This document shows positions 22,033 through 32,950 of a stretch of 64,000 nt of DNA, piece after piece. Every line of letters starts with the position of its first letter. The stretch's first letter is position 1. The DNA comes from Blasia pusilla (lineage: Eukaryota; Marchantiophyta; Marchantiopsida; Blasiales). The DNA lies in NCBI GenBank assembly GCA_050084515.1, contig CM114271.1, positions 2,046,001-2,110,000 on the forward strand, written 5' to 3'. The notes under the pieces are model-generated. The model was given only the letters and a program-made list of their open reading frames with translations. It did no database searches and was not told the DNA's origin. The position numbers and the translations under genes are program-made.

Positions 22033-22804
22033 GATTGTATCGGAGGGGAATGTCACCCACCACTGGATCCAGGATTGCGATCGGGTGAAGAAGGTGCTTA
22101 CGACGCACCCGGCAGAGTACAAGGGATTCTTGGGCGATGCCCTGGTAAATCAGATGCTTGCAAAGGGTGCACAGATCAAAAAGAAGACTTGGGCAAATAA
22201 GTTTATTTCCCAAGATGCAGCCATCACAATCCTTTGCTGGTCAAAGATACAGGCCGTGAAGAAGAACGCTGCATTGGAGCTGGAGCGGAGGGAGAAAGTA
22301 TCTGGGTGTGAGCGCGCAAAATTCATCCAAGCTGCAGTATGTGCAGCCACGAAGTACACGGCAAGCAAGATGCAGCGCTACATCGCCATTCTCAACCCCG
22401 AACTTGGTCCGAATTTTTACAAGGAGCTGAAGGCGATTATCAAGAGCCAGCGAAAAAGGGATGATGATCCGCAAGGTCGGATTGGGGAGAAAGTGTCCCT
22501 CGATCGCGTGCATCGATTTGCGTTGTCTGGAATAAGCGAGTTTAGGAGAATCCGACTGATGAAAATCAGTCTCGAGGGCATAGAGGCCCAGAAGAGGGCG
22601 GCATACCATCCTCCGGGTGTGTCTGATCCAGTGATCTCCCACTAGCTCCGCGAATGGTCGTTCTGGGATGCGTTGCGGGTTATCGGGAAGTCCATGTTGG
22701 ACGGTCTCCAAGTGGAGCTCAAAAGAATAGAGCCCATTCCGGATGAAGCAAACCTGGAAAGTGATGGAGATTTTGAACTTTGGCTCGATGACATCCGGGA
22801 CAAG
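22033..22804 (+). pseudogene. ParB-methyltransferase gene, exon 3 first part, copy I
   Basis: Continues in frame from exon 2: VSEGNVTHHWIQDCDRVKKVL, LGDALVNQMLAKG, AATKYTASKMQRYIAILNPE, VSLDRVHRFALSG. A stop near 22643 and a frame change near 22670 precede GLQVELKRIEPIPDEANLE and LWLDDIRDK, where the solo LTR is inserted. The region is helical-looking and resembles the linker of bacterial ParB-like proteins, but I recognise no named domain. Confidence 0.6.
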
Positions 22805-24014
22805 TGTGATACCCACAATTTTGTACTCTTGAAGAATATATCTTTTTATTCAACAAAGACTCTTGTATATTATGATTTTTATTATGATTATTTATTATTA
22901 TGAAGAAGACTAAGTAAATCACAAAGCTCCTGGGACAAGGCAGAGAGATGGAAGATCAAGGATTTGCCTTAGAGGAGAGGAAACCGCAATAACGAAGTCT
23001 CAAGACTCAGAACGAAGCTTAACGAAGCTTAACGAAGCTCTGTATACGAAGTGCTTCGCTACATAACGAAGCATCACGAAGAAAAGAAGAACAAAGTACT
23101 TCGCTCTTTAACGAAGCACGAAGTACGAAGCACAGGAAATAAGAACGAAGCATGGAGTACTTCGTCCTCTTGAAGTCCAACGAAGCGAAGATAAGAAGGA
23201 TTGTGATTTCAAGAGACACATGTTAAAACAGTTAGACTAGGAAAGGGTACGACCCTTTGTATCAAATTGGTAGTTAGAACAATTTTGTACTGCGGATTCA
23301 CAGGGATCATAGGAAGAGATCAGAGAACCATAGATCTAGGTAGTTAGAAACAGTGAAGAGACACTAGCTTCCTCAAGAACGTTTCGAATCTTAGGATCAC
23401 TTCCACTCCAGCGAATATTTAAGAAGCAAAGCAGAAGCCATTATCATCCTTCTCTTACGAAGTCCTTATGTTGTAGGAATGGTCCGAGCAAGAGAGTAGT
23501 ACCCTCTCGAGCTTGTATACACTTTGAAGCTTTCTCGTTCTTGATGGAGTAGTAAAGCAGTCATTCATTCATTCAGATGTGCGATGCTTATGTCTGAGTA
23601 TTCTTTTTGGGTTTGCAGAATGAGGAGTGAATCAGGCGAACCTTTCTCATCAGTGAAATAATCAACCTGAGTTGTAGGAAATCTGTTTGACAGAGAGTAA
23701 TCTGCCAAGACGGATTGAGTTCCGAAAGTAGGAGAAGCCAGCTTTTGTGTTGAGATCTCTGTGAGATTTCTTGATTTCGAGAGGAAAATCTACCTGAACA
23801 TGCTGTCAATTCCACTAGAGAGAATCGAGAAAAGATCCTTGGTACCAAGAAAGATCAGAAGATATTGAAAAGACATTAAATATAACTCACACACCTTTAA
23901 ATACAACTATAACCACAGAATTGTAATTCCGAACTCTCTTTTCATCAAGCAATGATCCTCTTGGGGATTGAACGTACTAAATCGACTATAAAAAAGAAAC
24001 ACTTGTATATTACA
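22805..24014. mobile_element. Solo LTR inserted in methyltransferase exon 3
   Basis: 1210 bp beginning TGTGATACCCAC and ending TATTACA, flanked by ACAAG on both sides (22800-22804 and 24015-24019). TG...CA ends, 5-bp duplication and no internal coding region fit a solo LTR. Copy II has an uninterrupted exon at this site. Inside, 23005-23185 holds many CGAAG/CTTCG units (AACGAAGC, TACTTCG). Strand is uncertain. Confidence 0.8.
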
Positions 24015-25276
24015 ACAAGCCCATCAAATACCGAGGTTTCAAGATGATGTTCAAGGATTTTGTCCTCCCTCAGGCAGACCTTGACGAAGAAGTCGAGGGG
24101 AACAAAAGGGATCCTGCAAAGAAGAAGCGAGATCTTCAGGAGCAGGCGGTCGATTCAGTTCGACTAAGAGCTGCCCAATGGATGGTCTTCAGGTACCTCG
24201 TCCATCGTAAGAATGCAGGTACCTGGGGAAAAATACCGGCAGCCTGCAAATTCTAGGCTTCTCCGCCTGATGGAGAGACATTCTCCATGTACGACACGGA
24301 GATGGCTCAGCACATGCTTGATTGGGAGGTGGAGAATTGCCCGATTTGGCTGGACTTCAACGACCCTGAGGACATTACCGAGAAAGATTTACGCGTGCTT
24401 CATGATGCAGTGGCCGCCGGACAAGACGACATCCCCAATTTTGTGCACCCTGAAGACTTTTTCGAAGGAGATGCGGAAGAGCAAGCCCTCGAGACAGCGA
24501 AGTTGGCTTCCAAGGTCTGCAGAGCCAAAGACAAATCCACAACGGGTCTCAAAGGCAAGGCGAGGGGAGGGAAGAATTCCGAGGCCGAGTCTTCCCAAAG
24601 AGAGGCCGAAGATTCAAGGCCAGAGTTGGAATCGTCTGGGCGAGCGGGGAGAGAGGGTCGGACCAGGTCCTCCGCGAAAAAAACCCCACCAGAGTCTGAG
24701 GTCATAGAGACCTCGACAAGCCGACCGCAGACTCGAGAGAAGCGGAAGCGAGAGGCGCCAGGGTTGTCCCAAGGAGAATACAGTCCATCATCCTTGGGAA
24801 GACATAGAGAAACAACGCCCCAGACAAGCGTCCTCCTTCAGTTCACGAATTTACTGCATGAGCTGAAAAGTTTCAGTTCTCAAGGGTCGACACCCGCCAT
24901 TGATAAATTGACAACGTTGGGACAGAAGCTTCAACAAAACGGGCACGCTCCCTGGATGGTCAATGGAGTGGTCGAAGAGGTGGCGGTGGATCTATTGATC
25001 TGTGATTTGCCCTCGAGGTTGCGATTTTGGGACGAGAATCCGTCGGACAGAGTACCAGACTGGAATGTTCCCCTTTCTTATGACCAGATCGCGCTCCTGT
25101 TTTCCTTTGCAGACGCTTATCTGAGTGACAGGGGCTGCTTCTTAGTTTTGAATGGAGGGAGCAAGGATGAGCTTTTCAACCTCCAGTGCGTCAAGAGGTC
25201 GCTGAAGTGGAGGACGGCGCAATCGTGGATCATCAAGAACGAGTACCCACTCCGATCCGCGACGAGTCAAATTCGG
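24015..25276 (+). pseudogene. ParB-methyltransferase gene, exon 3 second part (motif IV), copy I
   Basis: Resumes after the LTR with FKDFVLPQADLDEEVE and a basic helical stretch; one stop at 24254. From 24287 it is open to 25300: acidic MYDTEMAQHMLDWEVENCP, a low-complexity Lys/Glu/Ser region with RPQTREKRKREAP, then the methyltransferase half. VDLLICDLPSRLRFW (about 24990-25030) matches the catalytic motif IV (D/N/S-P-P-Y) of amino-methyltransferases, here D-L-P-S at 25004-25015. WNVPLSYDQIALLFSFADAY and GCFLVLNGGSK follow as in beta-class enzymes. The next donor is mutated (GGATAAGG; copy II GGGTAAGG). Confidence 0.72.
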
Positions 25277-25727
25277 ATAAGGCTCTATTCCTGTCTCTAG
25301 ATTCTATATCTCCGACGTTGTTTTCTTCCGTGAGCAACCCGTCGAAAGGCGACAGGTTGCTGGCTTAGAGTAGCCCATGCTTGGCTGAGAGCAACCCGTC
25401 GCTTTCCGACGGGTTGCATCTTTCCCAGAAACACAGGGAAAACGCATTACCACCTGCAATTGCTTATGGTTTTTCCCTATGTTTCCGGAAAGCTGCAACC
25501 CGTCAGAAAGCGACGGGTTGCTCTCAGCCAAGCATGGACTGCTCTAAGCCAGCAACCGGTCGCCTTCCGACGGGTTGGTCATGGACAAAAACAACCCGTC
25601 AAACTCCGACAGGTTGCTCCAATGTTAGTATTTAAAATAAGTTCTCTAGGGTCAAGCGGAGTTCTTTGGTGACGTGTTGCACATTATGCCAAGTTGCTGA
25701 CATTGTTTCCAACGTGCTTCTTTACAG
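25277..25727 (+). repeat. Intron 3, copy I, with palindromes
   Basis: Non-coding, about 451 bp, ending TTCTTTACAG. The donor GT is changed to AT in this copy. It carries palindromes near 25335, 25391, 25495, 25553 and 25591 in which several inner cores read CGTCGCTTTC or CTGAAAGCGACGG, a variant not seen in the promoter array; copy II intron 3 shares this variant (CTGAAAGCGATGG). Confidence 0.75.
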
Positions 25728-26241
25728 ATGGACCACTCCTATGTTTACTGCTTCGTTCGGCCCGAGCACAACTTCCAGGTGTTCAAGATCCAGGATCCTG
25801 TGGATCCATGCTCAGATGGGTACAACTTAGATAGTTTATACAATTCCCCCCCGGGAATTTACATGCAAGACGGTACCCCACTTCTTGAAGGGAAAAGTCG
25901 CCAGCCCTGATGCAAATGCTCATAGAGCTCTGCTCAAGGCCGGGTGACTTTGTGTTCGACTTAGTGGGCCTTTCAGGGGCGAGTATCAAAGGCGCCTGGC
26001 ATAGTGGCAGGAACATTCTCTTCTCTGCCTCGAGGGAAGGCAGGAATTGTTTGACCTTTGCAAGGAGGAAAAGGTAGATTACGACAGGCTCGTTGGGGCG
26101 TACAACTCTCCACCAAAGCCGAGAGCTCCGGTTCCATACCCACCATTGGTAGTGACACCATTGTCACTTCCAACGATTCCCAAAATCGAGAGGGCAAGGC
26201 CGAAAGTAATTTTGCAAGAGCTCTCGGACGATGACGAGTGA
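25728..26241 (+). pseudogene. ParB-methyltransferase gene, exon 4 (motifs X and I), copy I
   Basis: Starts after TTTACAG with MDHSYVYCFVRPEHNFQVF. Frameshifts near 25905 and 26045 split it. Between them MLIELCSRPGDFVFDLVGLS and GASIKGAWHSGRNILF (25925-26015) match the motif X-I region of permuted beta-class DNA methyltransferases (L...C..PGD.V.D...GSG.....A...GR). The Asp of motif I is at 25958-25960. The C-terminus is Pro-rich and ends in SDDDE at 26241. Motif IV before motif I across exons 3 and 4 gives the permuted order. Confidence 0.72.
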
Positions 26242-27950
26242 GTTCAAAGAACTCAAGGACCCAGCTTGACCGCAGCGTTTGGAGTAGGGAGTTATTTGAT
26301 GATGAGGCAAAAGATTTCATAGAATAGATCAAATGTACAGTTCCGAGCTTCTTTTGGATGTAATAAAGGAGAAGATTTTTTTGAACGATGGTGGTATTTC
26401 TAAAAGTTTTCTGAATATCTTTTATGTCTTTTCGAATGTGATCTTCTATGTACTCCGCGGACTTCTATTTTGCAACCCGTTGGATTTCCACGTCTTGAAA
26501 CTTTTCACTTTTTGACCACTGCACCTTTTTAACCACTTCCAGGCAACCTGTCGGATTCCGACAGGTTTCCTGATCGGACTCTTTCCCTGTTGGTCCAACT
26601 TAAGAGGCAATCTGGCAGGCTTCTTCACTTTGGCACCTTCCCCTAGTATCGTAAAAGAAGGCGTAGGCTTCTTTTCTTCTCTCAGACATGTTGGATTCCT
26701 AGTACCTGTGGGATTGCCATCATGGTATTACCAAGGACAGAGCACATATTGATACTGAATGGGTGTCACATTGCAGAGCGTACAAGATATACTGCCGAGG
26801 AAGGCGGTGGGACTCAAATCAGGTTACATGGGACCGTTATGGTGTACCTAGGGGGGCAAGGCTCTCGAATTCACCAAAATTTTCAATCCCCGTCTACAAT
26901 CGGCCAGAGGAGCCACTTGTATCCCAGGACATTCCTTTTGTATAGGAACCTAGGAGAGTTAGGAGTAAATTTGTAGATGACGAGGCTGAAGAAATCATAG
27001 ACTAGGTCAAATGTACATTTCCGAGGTTCCTTTGGAGGTAATAAAGGACGAGATTTTTTCAACCGATAATGGTGTTTGTAAAATTTTTCTGGAAATGTTT
27101 TTTGGACTTGTGGATTGTGTTCTTTTAGCTACTCAGAATTACAATTTTGCAACCCGTATGATTCCGACGGGTTGCAACTTTAAGCTTTTTTCCCACTGCA
27201 ACTTTCTAACCATTTCCAAGCAAGCTGTCGGATTCCGACAGGTTGGCTGCTTTAGTGATCGGACTCTTTCCCTGTGAGACCAACTTCTGATGCATTGTGG
27301 CGGGCTTCTTAACTTTTGGCTCGTTCCCCTACATTCGTCAAACCAGTTGTAGGCTTCTTTTCTTGTCTAAGATGTGCAGGATTCCTACTACCTGTCGGAT
27401 TGCCATTTTGGATTCCCAACCCGTTGGATTTTCGTGGGTGCAGGGTGGAAGGGAATCACTTATCGAAATCTTTCCTTTCTTATGGTGAGTTTGCTTGCAA
27501 GGGGTGCAAGCCATCTGATTCCGATGGGTTGCAAGAGTTGGAGGCCCCCAAGAGTTGCAACCTGAAAAATTCCGACGGGTTGGGAGGATCTGAATGAATC
27601 GACATCACTTCCTCTTTACTCCAGACAACTAACAATATTTTGGTTCAATTATCGTATCATGTGTTCACATTTCACAAAGTTGGTCTTGAGCAAACACCAC
27701 TCATAACCAACAGTAAGTTGGTTATGAGGCAATTCAGGGAAGGCCATGATGCAGGCAACAATCCCTGCAAAAAGAGAGGTTGCCATCGTACTGATGCGCA
27801 TCCGGGTGGTGCTCCAACAAAAATACCCATGGGCACTGCTTATTGTAGACCGAGACAGGAAATGTTAAGAAACTTAGGCTCACATGGAGAGTGGTGGAAA
27901 AATGTTTGTAGTGGTCTTGTGATGTCTACTTTTTTTTCGCCCCCTGGAAA
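26242..27950 (+). other. 3' region of the ParB-methyltransferase gene and MULE right end, copy I
   Basis: Right inverted arm. 26280-26460 and 26960-27140 are diverged duplicates of one segment (DDEA...stop, then AATAAAGG-like and purine runs). Between them, 26760-27003 is the terminal-exon-like fragment also present in the left arm. Palindromes occur at 26475, 26543, 27148, 27225 and 27500-27580. The outer end near 27935-27950 (TTCGCCCCCTGG) matches the left arm at 12440, but the last ~180 bp with the GGTATTCTGGCAGG end are missing. Confidence 0.7.
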
Positions 27951-29390
27951 AGGCGTGAGGCTGGGATGGCTGCTCAAATACAGTAGCTACAACAGCAGAT
28001 TGTAGCTATGGCATTGAGGTTACCCAATGCCGGATCCATGGCATCGACGTCTTATGGAGCCGCTAGAGATATGGAGGATCCTGGTTGGATAAGCGGGGTT
28101 GCCCCAATGGAGGCCGCCGTAGATGTTACGTGTGGAGCAGTCGCAGAGTTGGATCCACAGCGAGGAGAAGCCAGGAAATAGACCAGGCTTCTTCAGTCCT
28201 TCACGTTGTCCGAGGCGATGAGGACCCCATCAATGGGTCCTGATCAGAGTTCCTCGAGAGTTGGTGATGTTTTTGGTGTGTAGGCATGGAGGGCGATGGG
28301 AGAAGCAAGTGCAATGATTCCTATTGCTGATGCTGAGGAGGAGCATGTGTCGAGCACATTGTTGGGGGCGGCCACCGTTGTGTCGTGCGCTCCTTTATTT
28401 TCTGCTTCCAATGTTATAGCTTTGGGAGGTATGCCCCTCAAGGTTTCTGGTTGGCCGCTATACTATGTGAGCGTAGAGTTGGAGTTTCTCCATCACGTTT
28501 AGAGGTGATTGTAGAGGAGGTGATGGACCTGCCCTTGGAGCGGATGCTCGGGCTGTTCACGTCAGATTCATGGTAGGCTGCAACTGCTAGGATGGCGGAG
28601 ATGCCAATTAGACCCGCGATAGAGCGTGCCATGGCTTCTCCTAGTGTTGTGTTGTTGGGTAACCGGGGAGAGGTCTTGCAGTTGGTGAGTCCCGGAGGTA
28701 GAGCTTTTAGTCCACTGTGCGTCTTGTTGGATTCAGGAGCGCAACCCCTGATGTTGGGGAAAGCGTCATTCAGAGGATTGGGCTTGACGAGAGCCAATGT
28801 GGAGCATTTTCCATTCCAGATATAGACATCCTTGGGTGGAGCGAGTACCACCCAATATATCATCCGAGAGGAGGTCGTGGTGAGGATTTTCCCAAGACAT
28901 CCTACGGATGAGTCTGTGGTGCGAGCCAAGGCGATAGTGACTGATGAAGAGTCCTATGACGTCTTGGTTGATGGTGTAGTGTTATATCCGATTGGGGTTT
29001 TTCCTGGATTACTGGGAGGATTCAGCGTCCTACAAACTAGGTAGGCAATCAAGTAATGGGCGCCTTAGCTCATTACCCATTCGATTCATAGGTGTAGTGA
29101 TCGAGCGAGGTCGAGGAGAGATGGTGACCTTAGCAGCATTTAGCAGCCTCATCACTTGGCCTAGAGATTTGATTAAGGGACATGTCCATGCAAAGGATAC
29201 TCCCATTCCTAACATTTCTATGGAGAGGAGTGTCATGGTAGCCCCATCAGTCCGTGGAGGAGATGTGTCGCTTTGGGGGCCGACTGAGGAGCTTCGACGC
29301 TTAGCCACTAAGCATGTGCAGACCGCGTGGAGCAAGATGTTTGCACCAGAGTGTGAATGGGTCAAAGGAACGTGAGGTACCTAGGAATGC
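27951..29390 (+). pseudogene. gypsy-DNMT element G: gag C-terminus and protease
   Basis: Begins inside gag where MULE copy I ends (AGMAAQIQ... resembles MAARIEQLEQRLA in copy D). Followed by GEASAMIPIADAEEEH and the protease block LDSGAQPLMLGKASFRGLGL, with D-S-G-A at 28730-28741, the retroviral-type aspartic protease active site. Frame changes near 28800, 29040 and 29375 break it. The segment LAAFSSLITWPRDLIKGH before the methyltransferase is shared with copy D. Gag N-terminus and 5' LTR are absent. Confidence 0.8.
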
Positions 29391-30075
29391 TGCTATAACC
29401 CCTTTGGACACCACCCCGATTGTGTGTTGCATCCCAGAGGAGGGTATTTGGGTGTTGGATCTCTTTGGAGGGATCATCACTGGGTTAGCTGTTGTTTTGC
29501 AAGCTGGAGTGCGCATGCAGCAATACCTGTATGCGGAGATTGATGATGTTGCGAAACGCGCTTCACTTCACCATGTGGCGCAGTTATGCCTCTATTTCCT
29601 CGACTTGTTATCTGTGTCCGCCATTCAGGGTTACCAAAGTTCGCTACCGAGGGACATTTCATTGTTGGGGGCGCAGGACTTGGAGCGGGTAGGGACTATA
29701 GACTTGGTCATTGTTGGTTGGCCATGTCACGGCCTGTCGAGTGTTGGACGGGATAGCGGATTAGCTGACTCTCGCTCCAAGTTGTTTTGGGAGATGATGC
29801 GGATCTTGCAACACTTGCAAAAGCATCAGTCTTGTCCTCCAGCATACATTCTGGAGAATGTATCGATTTTGGGTGATTTGAGGCCCTTTGTGGTGACAAG
29901 TGCCCATTTGATGCACGTATGGATCGGCCTGGTAGTTTTTTTGGATGCGGTGAGTGTGGGTTCACAAGCACATTGCCCGTGTGTGTGGTGGACCAACTTG
30001 GTGCCACATGAGGTGTTACGGAGGGCTTATGCGAGAGTGGAGCGTCCCTCTGATTTTTTGGTGGATTCTATATTT
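29391..30075 (+). pseudogene. gypsy-DNMT element G: cytosine-5 DNA methyltransferase, 3'-truncated
   Basis: The longest uninterrupted copy of this domain. Motif I VLDLFGGIITG (29453-29485) for AdoMet binding; motif IV DLVIVGWPCHGLSSVG with the catalytic Cys at 29725-29727; SRSKLFWEMMRIL after it; motif VI ILENV (Glu at 29854-29856); motif VIII region SQAHCPCVWWTN (canonical QxRxR, decayed here). The reading then loses similarity after FLVDSI near 30075, so motifs IX and X are missing. It methylates cytosine C5 in DNA if it follows the family. It sits directly after protease, as in copies C and D. Confidence 0.85.
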
Positions 30076-31033
30076 GTCGTATGCCTACTCTCCTTGAGCG
30101 TCAATCTTAGTGTTGCAGAAGCGTACGTTCAGTAGGTCATGCTCTCATTGCCAACTTGCACCCAAACGCACTCATGTTAGTCTAGCTTTGGGTCAAGCGG
30201 CCTCCCAACCCACCGAGTGCTCAACTCAGCATCTCTCATTCCTAGGTTCCCAACACGGGCAAGTCTTCCGAGACTTGGGACAGACTTTTTGGTTAGTCCA
30301 GGTACCTGAAATGGCGTTTGCACGCCTAACAGTCCCAACTTTCCAACAGACCTCGCATGAGCCCTAATCAAGACTCAATGATATGAGTCACAAGTTGGAA
30401 TCCAATCAGGATCTCTGAAATGCCTCTATTAAACTTGGTTTGGGTTTTGAATCCCAACACCAAACTCTTGATCTGTTCCGTGCCCTTGAGTTGCCCCACG
30501 GCGCCCAAAGTGGGGTTCAAGTCCCAAGCACTCTTGGAGACCTTCCCCCTTACTTGTACTTCTACGAAACTCAGGGGTCCCCCCATCTTTGGAAAAGACC
30601 ACCCGAGCCCCTCTTTTTTGCCCTCAACCCGACTCCTCTTACATTTTGTTTTGGCCCATTTCTCAACCGTTGCGCAAGAGTTTGCAAAGATCTTTCGTGC
30701 GTTGAAACCGACTTGGCATAATATTTCCAACGCTACCTTACTTGTGCCAAACACATCTTGGGACTCAAATTTATGGTCAAAACTACAATTGGAAACTCCC
30801 AACACTGCCCGCGTCTCAAGTTCGGTTTTCACCCCTTGGCCGCGTCTCATCCAAGATTTGATTCCTCTCAAGTCCAAGTTCCGCATTTGGTTTCGGTTTC
30901 TTGGTTGCGACCATAAACGCATGAAACACTCAAAATGCGCATCTCGCCCTTATGTTGCCTTAACTCCAAAGCGCAAACCATCCTAGCGTGAGCTCGCTAG
31001 AGTTTTCGCTTGGTGCTTGTTTGGTTATGAGGG
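30076..31033. other. Unassigned sequence between element G and MULE copy II
   Basis: No recognised domain. It has overlapping open readings on both strands (plus 30420-30986, 188 codons; minus 30368-30922, 184 codons) with no similarity to anything else in the window. Codons on neither strand look protein-like to me (CTTG/CCAA-rich, few acidic residues). Could be part of another retrotransposon's untranslated region. Confidence 0.4.
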
Positions 31034-31290
31034 GAGGTGCGGTAAGAGGAGAGGAAGAGAGGAGAGAGGAGAGAGGAAACTACCTTCAACCCAAAGAGAT
31101 AATTTTTTTTAAGAGAGTTTCCTTTGATTTGAAGAGAGTTTCCGTTGGGTTGAAGAGAGGAAACTTTTTGTGTGATTTTTTTTGCACGTTTCTTCTCAAT
31201 TCTTAAGCACTCCCACAAATTTTTTCCCCTCTTCCACATTTTAGCAACCCATGTGAGTCCGACGAGTTGCAAATTGCACAAAGTTTAGAA
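31034..31290 (+). repeat. MULE left end, copy II
   Basis: GAGGTGCGGTAAGAGGAGAG followed by purine-rich repeats, CTTCAACC, AAGAGAGTTTCC blocks and one palindrome (31243-31272). It matches copy III from 59506 base for base over long stretches, which fixes the element boundary at GAGGTGCGG. 31290-31447 is transposase 3' untranslated sequence. Confidence 0.75.
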
Positions 31291-31447
31291 AACTGAAAAA
31301 TCAGTGGAATCATAAGTGTGGAACCAATCACTTTTTCTATCCAAGGTCTGGAAAAAATCTCTCATTTGCCTTGGGCTGAATAGAGTTCAAGCTCAAAGTG
31401 AAGGTTTTGGAAAATGAAAGTACGATATAAAACCTCATTTTGCATCC

Positions 31448-32950
31448 TCAAAGTGGTTTGTTTAGAATACTTCGCACTTCTTTGAGGGACAGAATTGGTT
31501 GGTGGATTCCTACTCCTACCTCCGACTCTCTTAAAATTACAAGCAACATATAGTACATGTACTTACAAGGGAAATACCTTTTGCCACTTGTCTCTCTTTG
31601 GACAAAGTCATCACATTAACATGTGGGAAAGCAACAGATGTGCACCACATACACCCTTGTGACACTTGAATTTACAATGTTGTTCCTGACCCAATACATC
31701 CTTCCGATTCCATTGCCACAAGGGACATCTTTTGTGGCGATGATCTCCATTTTTGCCTCTCGAGCTGATGCAATTCGCTTTGCTCTCTCCACCGTTAGCC
31801 TACACATTGTGTTTCTCTTCACCCCATTTCTAGACTCAAACAAAAATAGTGGATTGAGATCATCCACCTTCTCCGAGTACATGTTGACATCAATCTTGGG
31901 TTGGATACGAAATGCAAAGGTCTCTCTAATGCGAACATGCTTTGAACTTCCTCCGTTTACCAGTCTGAAACCGGCACTTGTAAGATTTTCCACTTCGTCT
32001 TGAGTGCAATTTGTACCTACTGCAATGGGCCAAATCGTGGGGGTATTCCCCGGAGCTCCAATGGCAGCCAGATAAGACTTCTGGAAAGCGCGAGTTTCAT
32101 TTGGGCAGAAGAAGTACTTCAATTGATCCCCGTTCCTCATGAAAGAATCAAAGGTTTTGAGTCCCCAAAACCCAGGCAGTGGTCGTACAGTCCTTGTATT
32201 GTTCTTATTTAGGAAAGTGCCGCATGCTCTCCTAATACCATCAGATCCTGCCCTGCAAGTGGGTCCACGTCTAGGGTTCCTCTGAGATATATGCCACCGT
32301 TTCAGGTTGCAATCCACCTCCATGACCGGAATCCCATATTGTTGAACCACCCCAGCGATCAGATGTTGCGAACTTCCAGCAATAGAGGGCTTTTGAAATA
32401 AAACATTCGCTGATTTTGGAGAAGTTACTCCATTACAGATTTGGGAGCAATCCGGGGTCCCCAAATACCTGGGCGGCGTAATTTCCTCATCCAAATCAAT
32501 CACCGGAATCATTCCTCGATGCTGCCTCTTCACTTGCATGAAGTCAAGATACTTATCTGGTCTCCATGAGTCTCGCTCGGACTGCTCTACCACCATCTGT
32601 ATAGGACGTCTAGAAACGTATCCACAAATATTCCCACCAATATGTATATCTTGCTCGAGGGGAGTTCCTGCTACGCACCGGTTAAAGGCTTCCACATAGA
32701 GTTTCTCATCACCAGATCTCACAGCTGCCCTGACATAGAGCTCGTAGATTAAAGGCCCCCTTCCTTTTGTTATGCCTTTTGTGAGGAAGATATGGGATGC
32801 TGCAGACTGTAGCATTGCTCTTGCTTGGTCTTGTTGGCATGCCTCCACAAGTGAAATTCTTTGGCATGCTTGTGACGACCTCAAGGAGGAATGAACACTT
32901 TTCGCTCCACTTGTGTTGGGGCAGAGGGCATTTTCATGAATATTCAATCC
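31448..32950 (-). pseudogene. MULE transposase exon 2, copy II
   Basis: Starts at 32950 after TTGCAG with GLNIHENALCPNTSGA and runs in one frame for over 440 codons (FLTKGITKGRGPLIYELY, FNRCVAGTPLEQDIHIGG, DLDEEITPPRY, FFCPNETRAFQKSY) to CCFPTC, where TCA has become TAA (31619 region). Copy III shows that the gene continues through a SWIM-like finger to the stop at 31448-31450. The premature stop lies inside the finger, between its first two cysteines. Confidence 0.8.

Larger units (their letters stand above)
12251..27950. mobile_element. MULE-like DNA transposon, copy I (rearranged)
   Basis: About 15.7 kb. Contains the leftward transposase gene (15031-18856), a palindrome-rich divergent spacer, and the rightward ParB-methyltransferase gene (20074 to at least 26241). 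The transposase 3' end, present in copies II and III, is missing here; it is replaced by an inverted copy of the 3' end of the methyltransferase gene, so the element carries long inverted arms (about 12435-15030 and 25740-27950). A 1.2-kb solo LTR sits in methyltransferase exon 3. Assignment to MULEs rests on the transposase core and SWIM-like finger; I cannot see a clean 9-bp target duplication. Confidence 0.7.

Noticed and set aside
20802-26241. Bacterial contamination as the source of the ParB-methyltransferase
   Set aside because: Two copies share spliceable introns, a TATA promoter and position beside the transposase, and exon 3 of copy I holds a plant-type solo LTR.
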